NCBI RefSeq assembly: GCF_000504165.1
Contig: NZ_AYSE01000007.1
Coordinates: 248,001-312,000, forward strand
Length of the DNA: 64,000 nucleotides
DNA from: Bacillus sp. FJAT-14578
GTDB lineage: Bacteria > Bacillota > Bacilli > Bacillales > Bacillaceae_H
Direction: 5' to 3'
Of this stretch, positions 36,539 through 47,353 are shown piece by piece. Positions within the stretch are counted from its first letter, which is position 1, and the number at the start of each line of letters is the position of its first letter. The notes below the pieces were generated by a model. It was given only the letters and a program-made list of their open reading frames with translations, had not been told where the DNA came from and did no database searches. The position numbers and the translations under genes were made by a program.

Positions 36539-37573
36539 ATGAACAAAGAGTGGAAACGAGTATTGCAAGTGGCCGCTACTTATATTGGAACGGTCGTAGG
36601 AGCCGGATTTGCAACCGGGAAAGAAATTGTCCAATTTTTTACCCAACATGGCACATATGGTTTGATTGGAATTATAGTCAGCGGTTTATGTTTTGTATGG
36701 CTTGGTTCAAAGATGATGGTCATGGCACATGAAATCGGAGCAGAATCCTATCAGCAGCTAAACAATTATTTGTTTGGAAAAACCATTGGGAAAATTGTCA
36801 ACTTTTTTACGATCTTCACTTTATTTGGGATCACCTCTGTTATGTTGGCAAGCACAGGATCAATCGTAAAGGAGCAGCTTGGCTGGTGGCCGCAAATCGG
36901 CATGATTTTAACGGCATTGCTTGCCTATCTTTCCATCATGAAAGGCATTGAAGGAATTATGATTGTCAATTCACTTGTTGTGCCGATGATGTTAACTTTT
37001 TCTGTGATTATTATAGCTCCTTATATCGACCATTTTTCTTTTTTGCAAGTATCGTCTGTTCAATTATTGACAGATGAGGTGAATTGGATGGTGAGCCCGT
37101 TTTTGTATGTGGCGTTTAACTTGGCCATGGCTCAAGCGGTATTGGTGCCTCTTGGTTTTGAAATCAAGGATCGTAAAGTTATTCAGAGGGGAGCGGTCCT
37201 TGGAGGTGTTGGACTTACATTTATGATGGTTGCAGCTCATTTGGCTCTTTCGAATTTGCCGTACACCTTTCAGCTCGATATTCCGATGAGTGAAGTGATT
37301 AAACATGTCGGGGTGTGGATAAACTGGCTGTTTTTAATTGTCATTTACGGAGAAATATTTACCACGCTTATCGGAAATGTATTTGGTATGGCCCGTCAGC
37401 TTCAAACCATTATTCCTATGCGTGAAAGTACATGGATTATGGTGATTTTGCTTCTTTGCTTCACTATCGGCCAGATTGGCTATGGTTCCTTATTGACAGC
37501 CTTGTATCCATTATTCGGCTATATGGGCTTGGCATTTATTTTTATGCTTTGGATAAAAAAGTCAAAATCATAA
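36539..37573 (+). CDS. ykvI: YkvI-type membrane transporter
   Basis: 344 residues, about ten membrane helices. TYIGTVVGAGFATGKEIVQFF at the N-terminus is the YkvI/LeuT-fold-like signature, followed by GTYGLIGIIVSG. B. subtilis ykvI is next to queC; here it lies 30 kb away between the met and rib operons. Substrate unknown. GGGTGAG precedes the ATG. Repeat R1d follows at the stop. Confidence 0.88.
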   Translation: MNKEWKRVLQVAATYIGTVVGAGFATGKEIVQFFTQHGTYGLIGIIVSGLCFVWLGSKMMVMAHEIGAESYQQLNNYLFGKTIGKIVNFFTIFTLFGITSVMLASTGSIVKEQLGWWPQIGMILTALLAYLSIMKGIEGIMIVNSLVVPMMLTFSVIIIAPYIDHFSFLQVSSVQLLTDEVNWMVSPFLYVAFNLAMAQAVLVPLGFEIKDRKVIQRGAVLGGVGLTFMMVAAHLALSNLPYTFQLDIPMSEVIKHVGVWINWLFLIVIYGEIFTTLIGNVFGMARQLQTIIPMRESTWIMVILLLCFTIGQIGYGSLLTALYPLFGYMGLAFIFMLWIKKSKS

Positions 37574-37574
37574 G

Positions 37575-37680
37575 AGCGGTTGTCCCATAAATCTCAAGCG
37601 GATCAAAAAATGATTTTTTGCTGAAAGGACTCGCCACTGAATTCTTTAGTTTTCCTGGATTTTCATGACAGATTCTTTCG
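37575..37680 (+). repeat. Dispersed repeat R1, copy d
   Basis: GCGGTTGTCCCATAAATCTC, AATGATTTTTTGCTGAAAGG, then a decayed hairpin (GACTCGCCACTGAA...CATGACAGATTC). Starts 2 bases after the ykvI stop. Confidence 0.75.
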
Positions 37681-37686
37681 AGAAAA

Positions 37687-37726
37687 TGATTCACGCCCCA
37701 TGGCTAGCCATGGGGCGTGAATCATT
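37687..37726. terminator. 40-base perfect palindrome after ykvI
   Basis: Arms ATGATTCACGCCCCATGGC and complement with a 2-base loop; strong hairpin, likely ends ykvI transcription because R1d here is degenerate. Confidence 0.6.
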
Positions 37727-37913
37727 CGTTTCGTTTTGTTTGCAATTTCGATAGCCCGGTCTGTTTGAGCGGCTGCTTCATCTTACACTGTTTACACTTT
37801 TCTGATCTTTTACCTTCAATAAGCCCCAAAAGGTTTATGTGGGTTTATATAAACAAATTGCGTGATTTTTATCTTTTTATCTGTTACACTATTCTCAAAC
37901 TTCATAAGTTTAT

Positions 37914-38066
37914 ATCCTTCGGGGTCGGGTGAAATTCCCAACCGGCGGTGATAAAACGGAAACGTTTTTAAGCCCGTGACCCGTTTATCCGTGCATAAGA
38001 GCGGGATAGACGGTGGATTCAGTGAAAATCTGGAGCCGACAGTATAGTCTGGATGGGAGAAGGATC
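37914..38066 (+). promoter_or_regulatory. FMN riboswitch (RFN element) of the rib operon
   Basis: P1 ATCCTTC with GAAGGAT. Core segments GGGGTCGGGTGAAATTCCCA, ACCGGCGGTGATA, AGCCCGTGACCCG, GGTGGATTCAGTG and GAAAATCTGGAGCCGACAGT. All conserved RFN blocks are present. FMN binding would promote termination at 38266 and lower riboflavin synthesis. Confidence 0.98.
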
Positions 38067-38265
38067 AGAGTTGCAGGTTTCGACGCTTTTATTTGCTTGC
38101 TTTACGAGTGAAAAAGGTTTATTTGGTTTACATGTAAAGTGTACTCAAAAAGAAAGTCTCTTTTCGCATACACTTGTCTTTTAGAGCCAATATATCTACA
38201 AGCAGTCGTTATCTTGCTTATTTGGCATGTGAAAAGTATGCTTAAAAACTGATTCGTCTCAACCA

Positions 38266-38297
38266 ACCCCTAGGACACCTGGACTAGGGTTTTTTTG
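38266..38297 (+). terminator. FMN-riboswitch-controlled terminator
   Basis: ACCCCTAG / CTAGGGT stem followed by seven T, 200 bases after the aptamer and 105 before ribD. Confidence 0.85.
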
Positions 38298-38401
38298 TTT
38301 GGCCATAATAAAGTAAAACTTCGCTTCGTGAGGATTTTACGGCCTGTCAAAGCGGAAACAAGTGGGCAAATAAAGAATGCAAGGAGAAATGTTGGGAGGC
38401 G

Positions 38402-39499
38402 ATGGAGCTGAAAGATTATGAGTATATGAAGCTGGCCATCGAGTTGGCAAAAACAACGATTGGGCAGACAAGTCCTAATCCCGTTGTTGGATCAGTCGTA
38501 GTAAACAATGGTGAAGTAGTCGGCATGGGTGCACACCTAAGGGCAGGCGAGGCACATGCGGAGGTACATGCATTAAAGATGGCCGGCGAACGGGCAAGAG
38601 GAGGAACGATTTATGTAACGCTTGAACCTTGTTCGCATCACGGCAAAACGCCGCCATGCGCTGATCTTATCATCGAAAAGGGCATAGCAAAAGTGGTGAT
38701 TGCTTCGCTTGATCCAAATCCTCTTGTGTCAGGAAGAGGAATCGAACGAATGAAAGCCGCGGGCATCTCTGTAGAGACGGGGATATTAAAAGAGGAAGCG
38801 GATGCTTTGAATAAAGTCTTTTTTCATTCTATCAAAACGAGAACTCCATACGTAACGTTAAAAACAGCCAGCAGCCTTGATGGCAAGACGGCAACGGTTA
38901 CAGGAGAAAGCAAGTGGATTACAGGTGAGGAAGCCAGATTGGATGTACATCGATTGCGCCATGAGCATGATGGCATTTTAGCGGGTGTTCAAACCATCAT
39001 TGCCGATAATCCAAGCTTGACGACACGCCTTCCAAATGGAGGAAAGCATCCAATACGAATCGTTCTCGATCATAAATTAAGAATCCCGGAAGAGAGTACA
39101 TTGCTGCATGACGGACAAGCGCCTACTTGGATTATTACAGGCCATAATATTGATTCCGGAAAAGCAGACCGTATTCGCAATTCATTTGTCGAGGTTTTTC
39201 CGCTTTCCAGTGAAACCATTGATATTGAAGAAGTATTGATGTTCCTTGGAGAAAAGGGCGTCACTTCTCTTTTGGTGGAAGGCGGTTCAACCATCCACGG
39301 AAGCTTTTTAAAAGCGGGGCGGTTTAATGAAGTCATTTCATACGTTGCTCCGAAGCTTATCGGGGGTGGGGGTGCTCCAACTTTATTTGGGGGAGAAGGA
39401 ATCCCAAATATTCATGAAGCCGTCCAATTGAAGATTCAATCAGTCGAACATATTGGCGAGGATTTAAAAATAACAGCTGTACCGTTAGAAGGTGAATGA
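38402..39499 (+). CDS. ribD: Bifunctional riboflavin deaminase/reductase RibD
   Basis: 365 residues. N-terminal deaminase with HAEVHAL and PCSHHGKTPPC (zinc ligands). C-terminal reductase with TASSLDGKTATVTGESKWIT and LLVEGGSTIHGSF. It converts the pyrimidine product of GTP cyclohydrolase II through deamination and ribose reduction. First gene of ribD-ribE-ribBA-ribH after the FMN riboswitch; GGGAGGCG precedes ATG 38402. Confidence 0.97.
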   Translation: MELKDYEYMKLAIELAKTTIGQTSPNPVVGSVVVNNGEVVGMGAHLRAGEAHAEVHALKMAGERARGGTIYVTLEPCSHHGKTPPCADLIIEKGIAKVVIASLDPNPLVSGRGIERMKAAGISVETGILKEEADALNKVFFHSIKTRTPYVTLKTASSLDGKTATVTGESKWITGEEARLDVHRLRHEHDGILAGVQTIIADNPSLTTRLPNGGKHPIRIVLDHKLRIPEESTLLHDGQAPTWIITGHNIDSGKADRIRNSFVEVFPLSSETIDIEEVLMFLGEKGVTSLLVEGGSTIHGSFLKAGRFNEVISYVAPKLIGGGGAPTLFGGEGIPNIHEAVQLKIQSVEHIGEDLKITAVPLEGE

Positions 39500-39500
39500 C

Positions 39501-40151
39501 ATGTTTACGGGAATTATTGAAGAAATCGGCAGAATTCAACACATTCAAAAAGGGAAAGATGCGGTTGAGATCGCCATTAAAGCGAACAGTATTTTGGAAG
39601 ATGTAAAGCTTGGAGACAGTATTGCGGTAAATGGCGTTTGTTTAACCGTTACTTCTTTTTCGAAAGGTGAATTTACGGTTGATGTAATGCCGGAAACGAT
39701 TGCGGCCACTACCTTAAAAATGCTGAATCGAGGAGATGTCGTCAACTTAGAAAGAGCGATGGCGGCTAACGGTCGTTTCGGCGGACACTTTGTGAGCGGT
39801 CATGTTGATGGAATGGGAAAAATTATTAAAAAATTCCCAAGAGGGAACGCGGTTTATTATGAGATTGAAATCGAACCGGATTTAGCCGAGTTTATGATTT
39901 TAAAAGGATCCATAACCGTTGACGGGACAAGTTTGACGATTTTTGGATTAACGAGCCATTCATTTACCATTTCCCTGATTCCCCATACATCATCACATAC
40001 GATCTTAGGCGAAAAAACATCCGGGGATATGGTGAATCTCGAGTGTGATATGCTTGCGAAATATATCCGAAAAATGATGGTAAGAGAACAGGCAGCACCC
40101 AGCAGTTCTGTAACGTATAATTTGCTTCACGAACATGGATTTACAAATTGA
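39501..40151 (+). CDS. ribE: Riboflavin synthase alpha subunit RibE
   Basis: 216 residues, two lumazine-binding repeats: [15 protein letters not shown] and [17 protein letters not shown] mark their starts. [13 protein letters not shown] lies between them. Dismutates 6,7-dimethyl-8-ribityllumazine to riboflavin. ATG 39501 gives the standard MFTGIIEE start; a GTG at 39492 lies within ribD. AAGGTGA 6 bases upstream, overlapping ribD's end. Confidence 0.97.
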   Translation: MFTGIIEEIGRIQHIQKGKDAVEIAIKANSILEDVKLGDSIAVNGVCLTVTSFSKGEFTVDVMPETIAATTLKMLNRGDVVNLERAMAANGRFGGHFVSGHVDGMGKIIKKFPRGNAVYYEIEIEPDLAEFMILKGSITVDGTSLTIFGLTSHSFTISLIPHTSSHTILGEKTSGDMVNLECDMLAKYIRKMMVREQAAPSSSVTYNLLHEHGFTN

Positions 40152-40167
40152 AGGAAGGGGTGGTTTT

Positions 40168-41361
40168 ATGTTCCATCGTATTGAGGAAGCTCTTGATGAT
40201 TTGAAACAAGGTAAGGTTATCATCGTTTGTGATGACGAGGACCGTGAAAACGAAGGGGATTTTGTAGCCTTAGCAGAAAAAACGACTCCCGAAACGATTA
40301 ATTTCATGGCGACACATGGTAAAGGGCTTATTTGTACACCGATTTCTGAAGAGTTAGCACAGAAATTAGACTTAAAGCCGATGGTTGGAGAAAATACCGA
40401 TCCACACGGAACAGCCTTTACGGTCAGTGTGGATTATAAAACAACGACAACGGGAATTAGTGCGTTTGAACGTGCAGCAACCGTTCAAGCTTTAATAAGT
40501 GCTGAAGTAAAATCAGGAGATTTCCGCCGTCCGGGACATGTGTTTCCGCTTGTTGCGAAAAAAGGCGGGGTATTAAGACGCGCCGGTCATACAGAAGCAG
40601 CGATTGACTTGGCGATTTTATCAGGAGCGAAGCCTGCCGGGGTCATTTGTGAAATCATGAAAGAAGATGGTACAATGGCGCGGGTTCCAGATTTAGTGGA
40701 AATAGCACAAACCTTTGATTTGAAAATGATTACCATTAAAGACTTGATCGCTTATCGCAGAAAGCATGACCAACTTGTTCAACGTGAAGTGGATATTCAA
40801 CTGCCGACCTCATTTGGTCACTTCCAGGCAGTCGGTTTTTCAAACATTCTGGATAACCAAGAGCATATGGCGCTTGTAAAAGGGGAGATTTCCGCAGATG
40901 AACCAGTGTTGGTTCGTGTCCATTCGGAATGTTTGACAGGTGACGTGTTTGGATCGCACCGTTGTGATTGTGGTCCTCAGCTTCATGCCGCACTTGCACA
41001 AATCGAGCAAGAAGGTAAAGGGATTTTACTTTATATGCGTCAAGAAGGAAGAGGAATAGGACTGTTAAATAAATTGAGAGCCTATAAGTTGCAGGAAGAA
41101 GGCTATGACACAGTCGAAGCGAATGAAAAGCTTGGCTTTGCAGCAGACTTGCGCGACTATGGAGTCGGTGCGCAAATATTAAAAGACCTCGGCGTCCAAA
41201 AAATGAAGTTATTAACGAATAACCCTCGTAAAATTGCAGGATTGGAAGGCTATGACCTGGAAATCGTCGAACGTGTTCCGTTGCAAATGCCTGTATTAAA
41301 GGATAATGAGCGTTACTTGCATACAAAGGTAGAGAAACTTGGACATTTATTACATCTATAA
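40168..41361 (+). CDS. ribBA: DHBP synthase / GTP cyclohydrolase II RibBA
   Basis: 397 residues. N-terminal DHBP synthase: [22 protein letters not shown] and RPGHVFPL. C-terminal GTP cyclohydrolase [22 protein letters not shown] (zinc Cys), [10 protein letters not shown], and LTNNPRK near the end. Supplies both branches of riboflavin synthesis. AAGGAAGGGG 8 bases before ATG 40168 decides the start over an upstream ATG at 40135. In B. subtilis this gene is called ribA. Confidence 0.97.
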   Translation: MFHRIEEALDDLKQGKVIIVCDDEDRENEGDFVALAEKTTPETINFMATHGKGLICTPISEELAQKLDLKPMVGENTDPHGTAFTVSVDYKTTTTGISAFERAATVQALISAEVKSGDFRRPGHVFPLVAKKGGVLRRAGHTEAAIDLAILSGAKPAGVICEIMKEDGTMARVPDLVEIAQTFDLKMITIKDLIAYRRKHDQLVQREVDIQLPTSFGHFQAVGFSNILDNQEHMALVKGEISADEPVLVRVHSECLTGDVFGSHRCDCGPQLHAALAQIEQEGKGILLYMRQEGRGIGLLNKLRAYKLQEEGYDTVEANEKLGFAADLRDYGVGAQILKDLGVQKMKLLTNNPRKIAGLEGYDLEIVERVPLQMPVLKDNERYLHTKVEKLGHLLHL

Positions 41362-41378
41362 TTGGAGGAGAAATCAAG

Positions 41379-41846
41379 ATGGCAAAAGTATTTGAAGGAC
41401 ATTTAGTAGGAACAGGATTACATGTAGGGATTGTGGTAGGTCGTTTTAATGAGTTTATTACGAGCAAACTGTTAAGTGGAGCACTGGATGCTTTAAAACG
41501 TCATGGAGTCGAAGAGGATCAGGTAGATGTTGCATGGGTTCCGGGAGTATTTGAAATTCCGCTTATTGCCAAAAAGATGGCAGAATCAAAAAAATATGAT
41601 GCTGTTATTACCTTAGGAACCGTTATTCGCGGTGCAACTCCTCATTTTGACTATGTTTGCAATGAAGTGGCAAAAGGAGTAGCCTCTCAAAGTTTACAAA
41701 CAGGGGTACCGATTATTTTCGGCGTGTTAACGACAGAAAACATTGAGCAAGCAATAGAACGTGCAGGGACGAAAGCTGGAAATAAAGGTTGGGAAGCTGC
41801 TGCTAATGCAATTGAAATGGCTAATCTAACGAAAGAGTTGTATTGA
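41379..41846 (+). CDS. ribH: 6,7-dimethyl-8-ribityllumazine synthase RibH
   Basis: 155 residues. [56 protein letters not shown] and [11 protein letters not shown] are the lumazine synthase motifs, including the catalytic His in TPHFDYV. Forms 60-mer capsids in Bacillus with RibE inside. GGAGGAG precedes ATG 41379; last gene of the operon. Confidence 0.97.
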   Translation: MAKVFEGHLVGTGLHVGIVVGRFNEFITSKLLSGALDALKRHGVEEDQVDVAWVPGVFEIPLIAKKMAESKKYDAVITLGTVIRGATPHFDYVCNEVAKGVASQSLQTGVPIIFGVLTTENIEQAIERAGTKAGNKGWEAAANAIEMANLTKELY

Positions 41847-41851
41847 TTAAA

Positions 41852-41894
41852 AAGAAAGTCCAAGGCCGTGTAACTCGTCTTGGACTTTCTTCTT
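41852..41894 (+). terminator. rib operon terminator
   Basis: GAAAGTCCAAG / CTTGGACTTTC followed by TTCTTT. Confidence 0.85.
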
Positions 41895-41978
41895 TCCAAA
41901 AGGAATAATTAAAGGGGTTTGTTTTACCCTAAACAGTACTAAGAGTTGTCTAAAAAGCAGGAAAGAAAAGAACTCTAT

Positions 41979-42065
41979 ATTTTTAGAAAATAAAGGAAAT
42001 TCCGTCTGTGGGAATCGTACTGCCTGCTTATACGGAACAAATTGTCTTTGATTTTTTCTAAAAAC
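41979..42065 (+). other. Large imperfect hairpin between rib operon and glcT
   Basis: TTTTTAGAAA pairs with TTTCTAAAAA across about 65 bases that include a second pairing TTCCGT / ACGGAA. No gene inside. It ends just before the glcT promoter and could be an operator region or a small RNA; I cannot decide. Confidence 0.35.
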
Positions 42066-42078
42066 GTTACCATTTTGA

Positions 42079-42108
42079 TTGACGTTAAAACCGTTTCTTA
42101 TGTAATAT
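42079..42108 (+). promoter_or_regulatory. SigA-type promoter of glcT
   Basis: TTGACG, 18-base spacer, TAATAT, 53 bases before the GTG start. Confidence 0.6.
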
Positions 42109-42161
42109 GTAAGGACGAGTAATGAGTAGTGCCAAGTGAAAAATAGGGGAGTGAAGGATTC

Positions 42162-43013
42162 GTGCAAGGGTCCTTTGTCGTAAAAAAAGCATTAAACAAT
42201 AATGTATTGATTGCGTCAAACAAAGAGTATGATGAGGTTGTTTTGATCGGGAAAGGAATCGGTTTTGGAAAGAAAAAGGGCGATGAGATTACATCCGAGG
42301 CTGTCGAAAAACTGTTTTTATTAAAGAGTGAGCAAGAACAGGAACAATATAAGCAGCTTCTGAACCATGTCGACGAGCGCTTTGTGGGACTTATGAACGA
42401 TGCGATTTCTCACATTCAGCAACGGGTAAATGCACCGCTTAATGAGCATATCCATGTGGCTTTGACTGACCATCTTTATTTTGCGATTAAGCGTATCCAG
42501 CAAGGGATGGGTTTGAAGAACCCTTTTTTATTGGAAACAAAAGCCTTATATCCAGATGAGTACACCATTGCCTCTGAGGTGGTGGACTTGATGAAGGACA
42601 AGATGGGAATCGACCTTCCAAAAGGGGAAATCGGTTTTATTGCTCTTCATATTCACAGCGCGCTGACAGCGAAGCACATTTCAGAAGTAAACAAACATTC
42701 ACAGCTGATTCACACGATCATTGAAATGATTGAACATGCGTTTAAAATAGAAATTGATCGCGAATCCATTCATTACATGCGCCTTATTCGCCATCTTCAT
42801 TTTGCGATTGAGCGCGTCAAAGCAGGAGAAAAAGTAGAAGAACCAAAAAAATTAGCTTTACTCTTGAAAGAGGAATACCCTCTATGCTACAATTTGTCTT
42901 GGAAAATCATAAAAGTGATGCAGCAGGTATTACAACTGCCAGTTTATGAAGCAGAGGCCGTTTATTTAACGATGCATCTGCAGCGATTGGTTAATAAAAC
43001 AGAATTAGCATGA
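42162..43013 (+). CDS. glcT: PTS-controlled antiterminator GlcT
   Basis: 283 residues. RNA-binding CAT domain at the N-terminus (VKKALNNNVLIAS, VLIGKGIGFGKKKGD), then two PRD domains with conserved His (LTDHLYFAIKRIQ, GEIGFIALHIH in PRD1; MRLIRHLHFAIERV, AVYLTMHLQR in PRD2). When EIIGlc is idle it is phosphorylated and inactive; in glucose it binds the RAT RNA and lets ptsG be transcribed. GTG start with GGAGTGAAGGA upstream. Directly precedes its target. Confidence 0.95.
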   Translation: MQGSFVVKKALNNNVLIASNKEYDEVVLIGKGIGFGKKKGDEITSEAVEKLFLLKSEQEQEQYKQLLNHVDERFVGLMNDAISHIQQRVNAPLNEHIHVALTDHLYFAIKRIQQGMGLKNPFLLETKALYPDEYTIASEVVDLMKDKMGIDLPKGEIGFIALHIHSALTAKHISEVNKHSQLIHTIIEMIEHAFKIEIDRESIHYMRLIRHLHFAIERVKAGEKVEEPKKLALLLKEEYPLCYNLSWKIIKVMQQVLQLPVYEAEAVYLTMHLQRLVNKTELA

Positions 43014-43043
43014 TTCATTTTGATACGTGTTACTGATTCGATC

Positions 43044-43137
43044 AGGCATGAGTAGAGAAATGAAACACTGATGTAAAAAAGGCATTTTTATGCTTTTTTA
43101 CCATCAAGCTGTTTCGTCTTTACTCATGCCTTTTTTT
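43044..43137 (+). promoter_or_regulatory. RAT antiterminator target and terminator before ptsG
   Basis: A long stem joins AGGCATGAGTAGAGA..GAAACA with TGTTTC.TCTTTACTCATGCCT and is followed by seven T. An inner hairpin (GTAAAAAAGGCA / TGCTTTTTTAC) fills the loop. Position between glcT and ptsG and the stem-plus-T-run fit the GlcT-controlled terminator of B. subtilis. Confidence 0.85.
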
Positions 43138-43228
43138 CGTCCTGTGAGAAAAGAAAGCGTTTGATAAAGAATGACGTATCAATTCACTCGCTTGTTGCAC
43201 ACTACAAATAGAAAAGGAGGTACACCCT

Positions 43229-45280
43229 ATGTTTAAAAAACTTTTTGGTGTATTACAAAAAGTAGGGAAAGCACTGATGCTTCCTGTGGCGATTTTGCCA
43301 GCAGCCGGAATTTTATTAGGAGTCGGTACAGCGCTGCAAAATCCTACGTTATTAGAGCGTGTTCCTGCCATTGGCGGAGATGGGTTTCAGCTCGTTGCTA
43401 ATGTGTTAGCACAAGCTGGCGATATCATTTTTGCCAACTTATCACTGTTGTTTGCAGTGGGGGTTGCCGTCGGTTTGGCTGGCGGAGACGGGGTAGCAGG
43501 TATTGCCGCAATCGTTGGTTATTTAATCATGAACAAAACAATGAGTACGATCTTAGTCGCCACGGGACAGCTTGACCCTGCGATGATCGGTCAAGATCCT
43601 GCGTTTGCCAGTATTTTAGGGATTCCAACCTTACAAACAGGAGTCTTTGGAGGGATCATTATAGGTATATTGGCAGCATCGATGTACAATCGTTACTTCA
43701 ATATTGAACTGCCATCGTACTTAGGATTCTTTGCAGGCAAACGTTTCGTACCTATTATCACAGGGGTATCAGCAATTATTCTTGGTGTTGTCTTAATCTT
43801 TGTATGGCCGCCGATTCAAGGTGGATTAAATGCTTTTTCAAAAAATATGATTGGCGCAAATCCAACTATATCAGCCTTTATTTTCGGAGTTATTGAGCGT
43901 TCATTAATTCCGTTTGGATTGCATCACATTTTCTATTCACCATTCTGGTTTGAGTTTGGAGAATATGTAAACAAAGCGGGTGAAGTTGTCCGCGGCGACC
44001 AAAAGATTTTCTTCGCCCAGCTGAAAGACGGCGTAGAATTAACGGCTGGTACATTCATGGTAGGTAAATTCCCATTCATGATGTTCGGATTGCCAGCAGC
44101 GGCGTTGGCGATGTATCATGAAGCACGTCCGGAAAACAAAAAATATGTAGCCGGTATCATGGGGTCAGCTGCATTAACATCGTTCTTAACAGGTATTACA
44201 GAACCGCTGGAGTTCACATTCTTATTCGTCGCACCAATTTTATTCGCTATCCACGCGATTTTTGCGGGTTTATCCTTCATGATCATGGAAATCTTGAACG
44301 TGAAAATCGGGATGACGTTCTCAGGCGGGGTTATCGATTACATGCTGTTCGGTGTGTTGCAAAACCGTACAGACTGGTGGTTGGTCATTCCGGTTGGATT
44401 GGTACTGGCAGTTATTTATTACTTTGGATTCCGCTTTGCGATTCGCAAGTTTGATTTAAAGACGCCTGGTCGTGAAGACAAAACGGAAGATGCCCAAGAA
44501 GGTACTGTCGAAGCAGGAGAACTTCCAAGCAATGTATTGGCAGCACTGGGGGGCCAAGAAAATATTTCTCACTTAGATGCTTGTATCACACGTCTTCGTG
44601 TATCTGTAAACGATGCGAAAAACGTAGATAAAGAGCGTTTGAAAAAACTTGGCGCTTCAGGTGTCCTGGAAGTGGGTAATAACATCCAAGCGATCTTTGG
44701 TCCAAAATCCGATACATTAAAAGGACAAATCAAAGATATCATGGAAGGGCGTACACCAATTGCTGCGAAGGAACCAAAAGCAGTAGAAAAGGAAGTCATC
44801 ACACCAGCTTCTATGAGCGGCAATGGTGACGATCTTGTTTCTCCAATTAAAGGGGAAATCGTGCCTCTTTCTGAAGTGCCGGATCAAGTCTTTTCACAAA
44901 AATTGATGGGAGACGGTTTCGCGATTATTCCTTCTGAAGGCACAGTAGTTGCGCCGGCGGATGGAAAAATAGTGAACTTATTCCCGACAAAGCATGCCAT
45001 TGGAATTGAAACGACGAATGGTCGCGAAATTTTAGTTCACTTTGGTATTGATACTGTTAACTTAAAAGGTGAAGGCTTTGACGCTCTTGTTTCTCAAGGC
45101 GATACAGTGAAAAAAGGTCAACCATTATTGAAGGTCGATTTAGACTTTATCAAGAATAATGCACCTTCTGTGATTACACCGATCATTTTCACGAACTTAC
45201 AAGCTGATGAAAAAGTTAACATCTTGAAGAAAGGTCAAGTTGACCTAAACGAAGAAAACATTGTAAATATTTCTAAGTAA
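43229..45280 (+). CDS. ptsG: Glucose-specific PTS enzyme IICBA (PtsG)
   Basis: 683 residues. IIC membrane domain (about 1-400; [31 protein letters not shown]). IIB domain with the phospho-Cys in [12 protein letters not shown] (about residue 451). IIA domain with the active His in [15 protein letters not shown] (about residue 603). Imports and phosphorylates glucose. AAAGGAGG precedes ATG 43229. Upstream of ptsH and ptsI, as in B. subtilis. Confidence 0.97.
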   Translation: MFKKLFGVLQKVGKALMLPVAILPAAGILLGVGTALQNPTLLERVPAIGGDGFQLVANVLAQAGDIIFANLSLLFAVGVAVGLAGGDGVAGIAAIVGYLIMNKTMSTILVATGQLDPAMIGQDPAFASILGIPTLQTGVFGGIIIGILAASMYNRYFNIELPSYLGFFAGKRFVPIITGVSAIILGVVLIFVWPPIQGGLNAFSKNMIGANPTISAFIFGVIERSLIPFGLHHIFYSPFWFEFGEYVNKAGEVVRGDQKIFFAQLKDGVELTAGTFMVGKFPFMMFGLPAAALAMYHEARPENKKYVAGIMGSAALTSFLTGITEPLEFTFLFVAPILFAIHAIFAGLSFMIMEILNVKIGMTFSGGVIDYMLFGVLQNRTDWWLVIPVGLVLAVIYYFGFRFAIRKFDLKTPGREDKTEDAQEGTVEAGELPSNVLAALGGQENISHLDACITRLRVSVNDAKNVDKERLKKLGASGVLEVGNNIQAIFGPKSDTLKGQIKDIMEGRTPIAAKEPKAVEKEVITPASMSGNGDDLVSPIKGEIVPLSEVPDQVFSQKLMGDGFAIIPSEGTVVAPADGKIVNLFPTKHAIGIETTNGREILVHFGIDTVNLKGEGFDALVSQGDTVKKGQPLLKVDLDFIKNNAPSVITPIIFTNLQADEKVNILKKGQVDLNEENIVNISK

Positions 45281-45300
45281 ACAAAAGGAGATTGATTATC

Positions 45301-45567
45301 ATGGCAGAAAAACAATTCACAGTAGTAGCAGATTCAGGAATCCACGCTCGTCCAGCAACAACATTAGTACAAGCAGCAAGCAAATTCGATGCAGATGTAA
45401 ACTTAGAGTACAATGGCAAAACAGTTAACTTAAAATCGATCATGGGTGTTATGTCTCTAGGTATTCCAAAAGATGCTGTTATTAAAATCACTGCTGAAGG
45501 CTCTGACGCAGAAGACGCTGTTGCTGCTCTAGAAGATACAATGAAAAAAGAAGGATTAGCAGAATAA
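45301..45567 (+). CDS. ptsH: Phosphocarrier HPr
   Basis: 88 residues. His15 in GIHARPAT is phosphorylated by enzyme I; Ser46 in LKSIMGVM is the HPr kinase site, so the protein can also act as CcpA corepressor. ATG 45301 (AAAGGAG upstream) rather than ATG 45292. Overlaps ptsI by one base. Confidence 0.98.
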   Translation: MAEKQFTVVADSGIHARPATTLVQAASKFDADVNLEYNGKTVNLKSIMGVMSLGIPKDAVIKITAEGSDAEDAVAALEDTMKKEGLAE

Positions 45568-47288
45568 TGGCGAAAGAAATTACAGGCATTGCCGCGTCAA
45601 GCGGCATTGCTATTGCCAAAGCTTTTCGTCTTGAAAATCCAGAGTTAACAGTTGAAAAAACAGCAGTAACGGATACAGATACAGAAACAGCACGTTTTGA
45701 ACAAGCACTTGCACAATCTACATCAGAGCTTGAAGTCATCAAAGAGCATGCTCGTAAAGAGCTTGGAGAAGATAAAGCAGACATTTTCGCTGCACATCTT
45801 CTTGTACTGAGCGATCCAGAACTTATTAATCCTATTAAAGATAAAATCAAAACTGAGCAAGTGAATGCTGAATATGCTTTAAATGAAGTAGCAACGATGT
45901 TCATCAATATGTTCGAGTCCATGGATAACGAATATATGAAAGAGCGTGCAGCGGACATTCGTGACGTAACAAAACGCGTATTGGCTCACCTTCTAGGTGT
46001 AACCATCGCAAATCCAAGCATGATTTCTGAAGAAGTGGTTATTATTGCCGAAGATTTAACTCCTTCAGATACAGCGCAATTAAATCGTCAATATGTAAAA
46101 GGCTTTACAACAGATATCGGCGGACGTACTTCGCATTCAGCGATTATGGCTCGCTCAATGGAAATTCCGGCGGTCGTTGGAACAAAAACAGTGACAGCGG
46201 ACATCGCAAACGGGGTTCTTGTTATTGTAGACGGATTAGACGGTCAAGTTATTGTTGACCCCACTCCGGAAACGGTTAAAGCATTTGAAGAGAAAAAAGC
46301 GGCACATGAGGCACAAAAAGCAGAATGGGCGAAGCTTGTTAACGAGAAGACTGTATCAGCTGACAACCATCATGTAGAATTAGCAGCTAATATCGGTACA
46401 CCTGAAGATGTAAAAGGAGTACTGGAAAACGGCGGCGAAGGTGTCGGCTTATACCGCACAGAGTTTTTATACATGGGACGCGATACGCTTCCAACAGAAG
46501 AAGAACAGTTCGATGCTTATAAAACAGTATTAGAACGTATGGAAGGCAAACCGGTTGTTGTTCGTACATTGGATATCGGCGGTGACAAAGAACTTCCTTA
46601 CTTAGATCTTCCGAAAGAGATGAATCCATTCTTAGGATTCCGTGCTATTCGTTTATGTCTTGAAATGCAAGATATGTTCCGCACACAGCTTCGCGCGTTA
46701 TTGCGTGCAAGTGTATACGGCAACTTAAAAATTATGTTCCCAATGATTGCGACACTTGATGAATTCCGTCAAGCGAAAGCTATTTTAATGGAAGAAAAAG
46801 AAAAGCTTCAATCCGAAGGTATTACGGTTTCCGACAATATTGAGGTAGGAATGATGGTGGAAATTCCGTCTTCTGCAGTTATTGCGGATCTATTTGCGAA
46901 AGAAGTAGATTTCTTCTCAATTGGAACAAATGACTTGATTCAATACACATTAGCAGCTGACCGTATGAATGAGCGTGTTTCATATCTTTATCAGCCATAT
47001 AACCCAGCGATTCTTCGTTTAATCAAAATGGTTATTGATGCGGCGCATAAAGAAGGAAAATGGGCAGGCATGTGCGGAGAAATGGCTGGAGATGAAATTG
47101 CGATTCCAATCCTTCTTGGACTGGGATTAGACGAATTCTCGATGAGTGCAACATCCATCTTAAAAGCACGTTCTCAAATCCGTCACTTATCAAAAGCGGA
47201 AATCGAGAAACATGTAGATACCATTCTTTCAATGAATACAACAGAAGAAGTAATGGCATTTGTTAAAGAAACTTTCCATATTGGATAA
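45567..47288 (+). CDS. ptsI: PTS enzyme I
   Basis: 573 residues. Phospho-His in [20 protein letters not shown] (about residue 190), PEP-binding [47 protein letters not shown] and MCGEMAGD with the catalytic Cys. Starts PTS phosphotransfer from PEP to HPr. ATG 45567 overlaps the ptsH stop. Ends the operon at a terminator. Confidence 0.98.
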   Translation: MAKEITGIAASSGIAIAKAFRLENPELTVEKTAVTDTDTETARFEQALAQSTSELEVIKEHARKELGEDKADIFAAHLLVLSDPELINPIKDKIKTEQVNAEYALNEVATMFINMFESMDNEYMKERAADIRDVTKRVLAHLLGVTIANPSMISEEVVIIAEDLTPSDTAQLNRQYVKGFTTDIGGRTSHSAIMARSMEIPAVVGTKTVTADIANGVLVIVDGLDGQVIVDPTPETVKAFEEKKAAHEAQKAEWAKLVNEKTVSADNHHVELAANIGTPEDVKGVLENGGEGVGLYRTEFLYMGRDTLPTEEEQFDAYKTVLERMEGKPVVVRTLDIGGDKELPYLDLPKEMNPFLGFRAIRLCLEMQDMFRTQLRALLRASVYGNLKIMFPMIATLDEFRQAKAILMEEKEKLQSEGITVSDNIEVGMMVEIPSSAVIADLFAKEVDFFSIGTNDLIQYTLAADRMNERVSYLYQPYNPAILRLIKMVIDAAHKEGKWAGMCGEMAGDEIAIPILLGLGLDEFSMSATSILKARSQIRHLSKAEIEKHVDTILSMNTTEEVMAFVKETFHIG

Positions 47289-47292
47289 CAAT

Positions 47293-47330
47293 GAAAAACG
47301 TTTGACCTTTTTAGGCCAAACGTTTTTTTA
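47293..47330 (+). terminator. pts operon terminator
   Basis: AAAACGTTTG / CAAACGTTTT followed by TTTTT. Confidence 0.9.
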
Positions 47331-47353
47331 TATGGAGTGAAGTGAATGGTAGT

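Noticed and set aside
37717-37932. 71-codon frame before the rib operon
   Set aside because: It begins in a palindrome and ends inside the FMN riboswitch; no translation signals.
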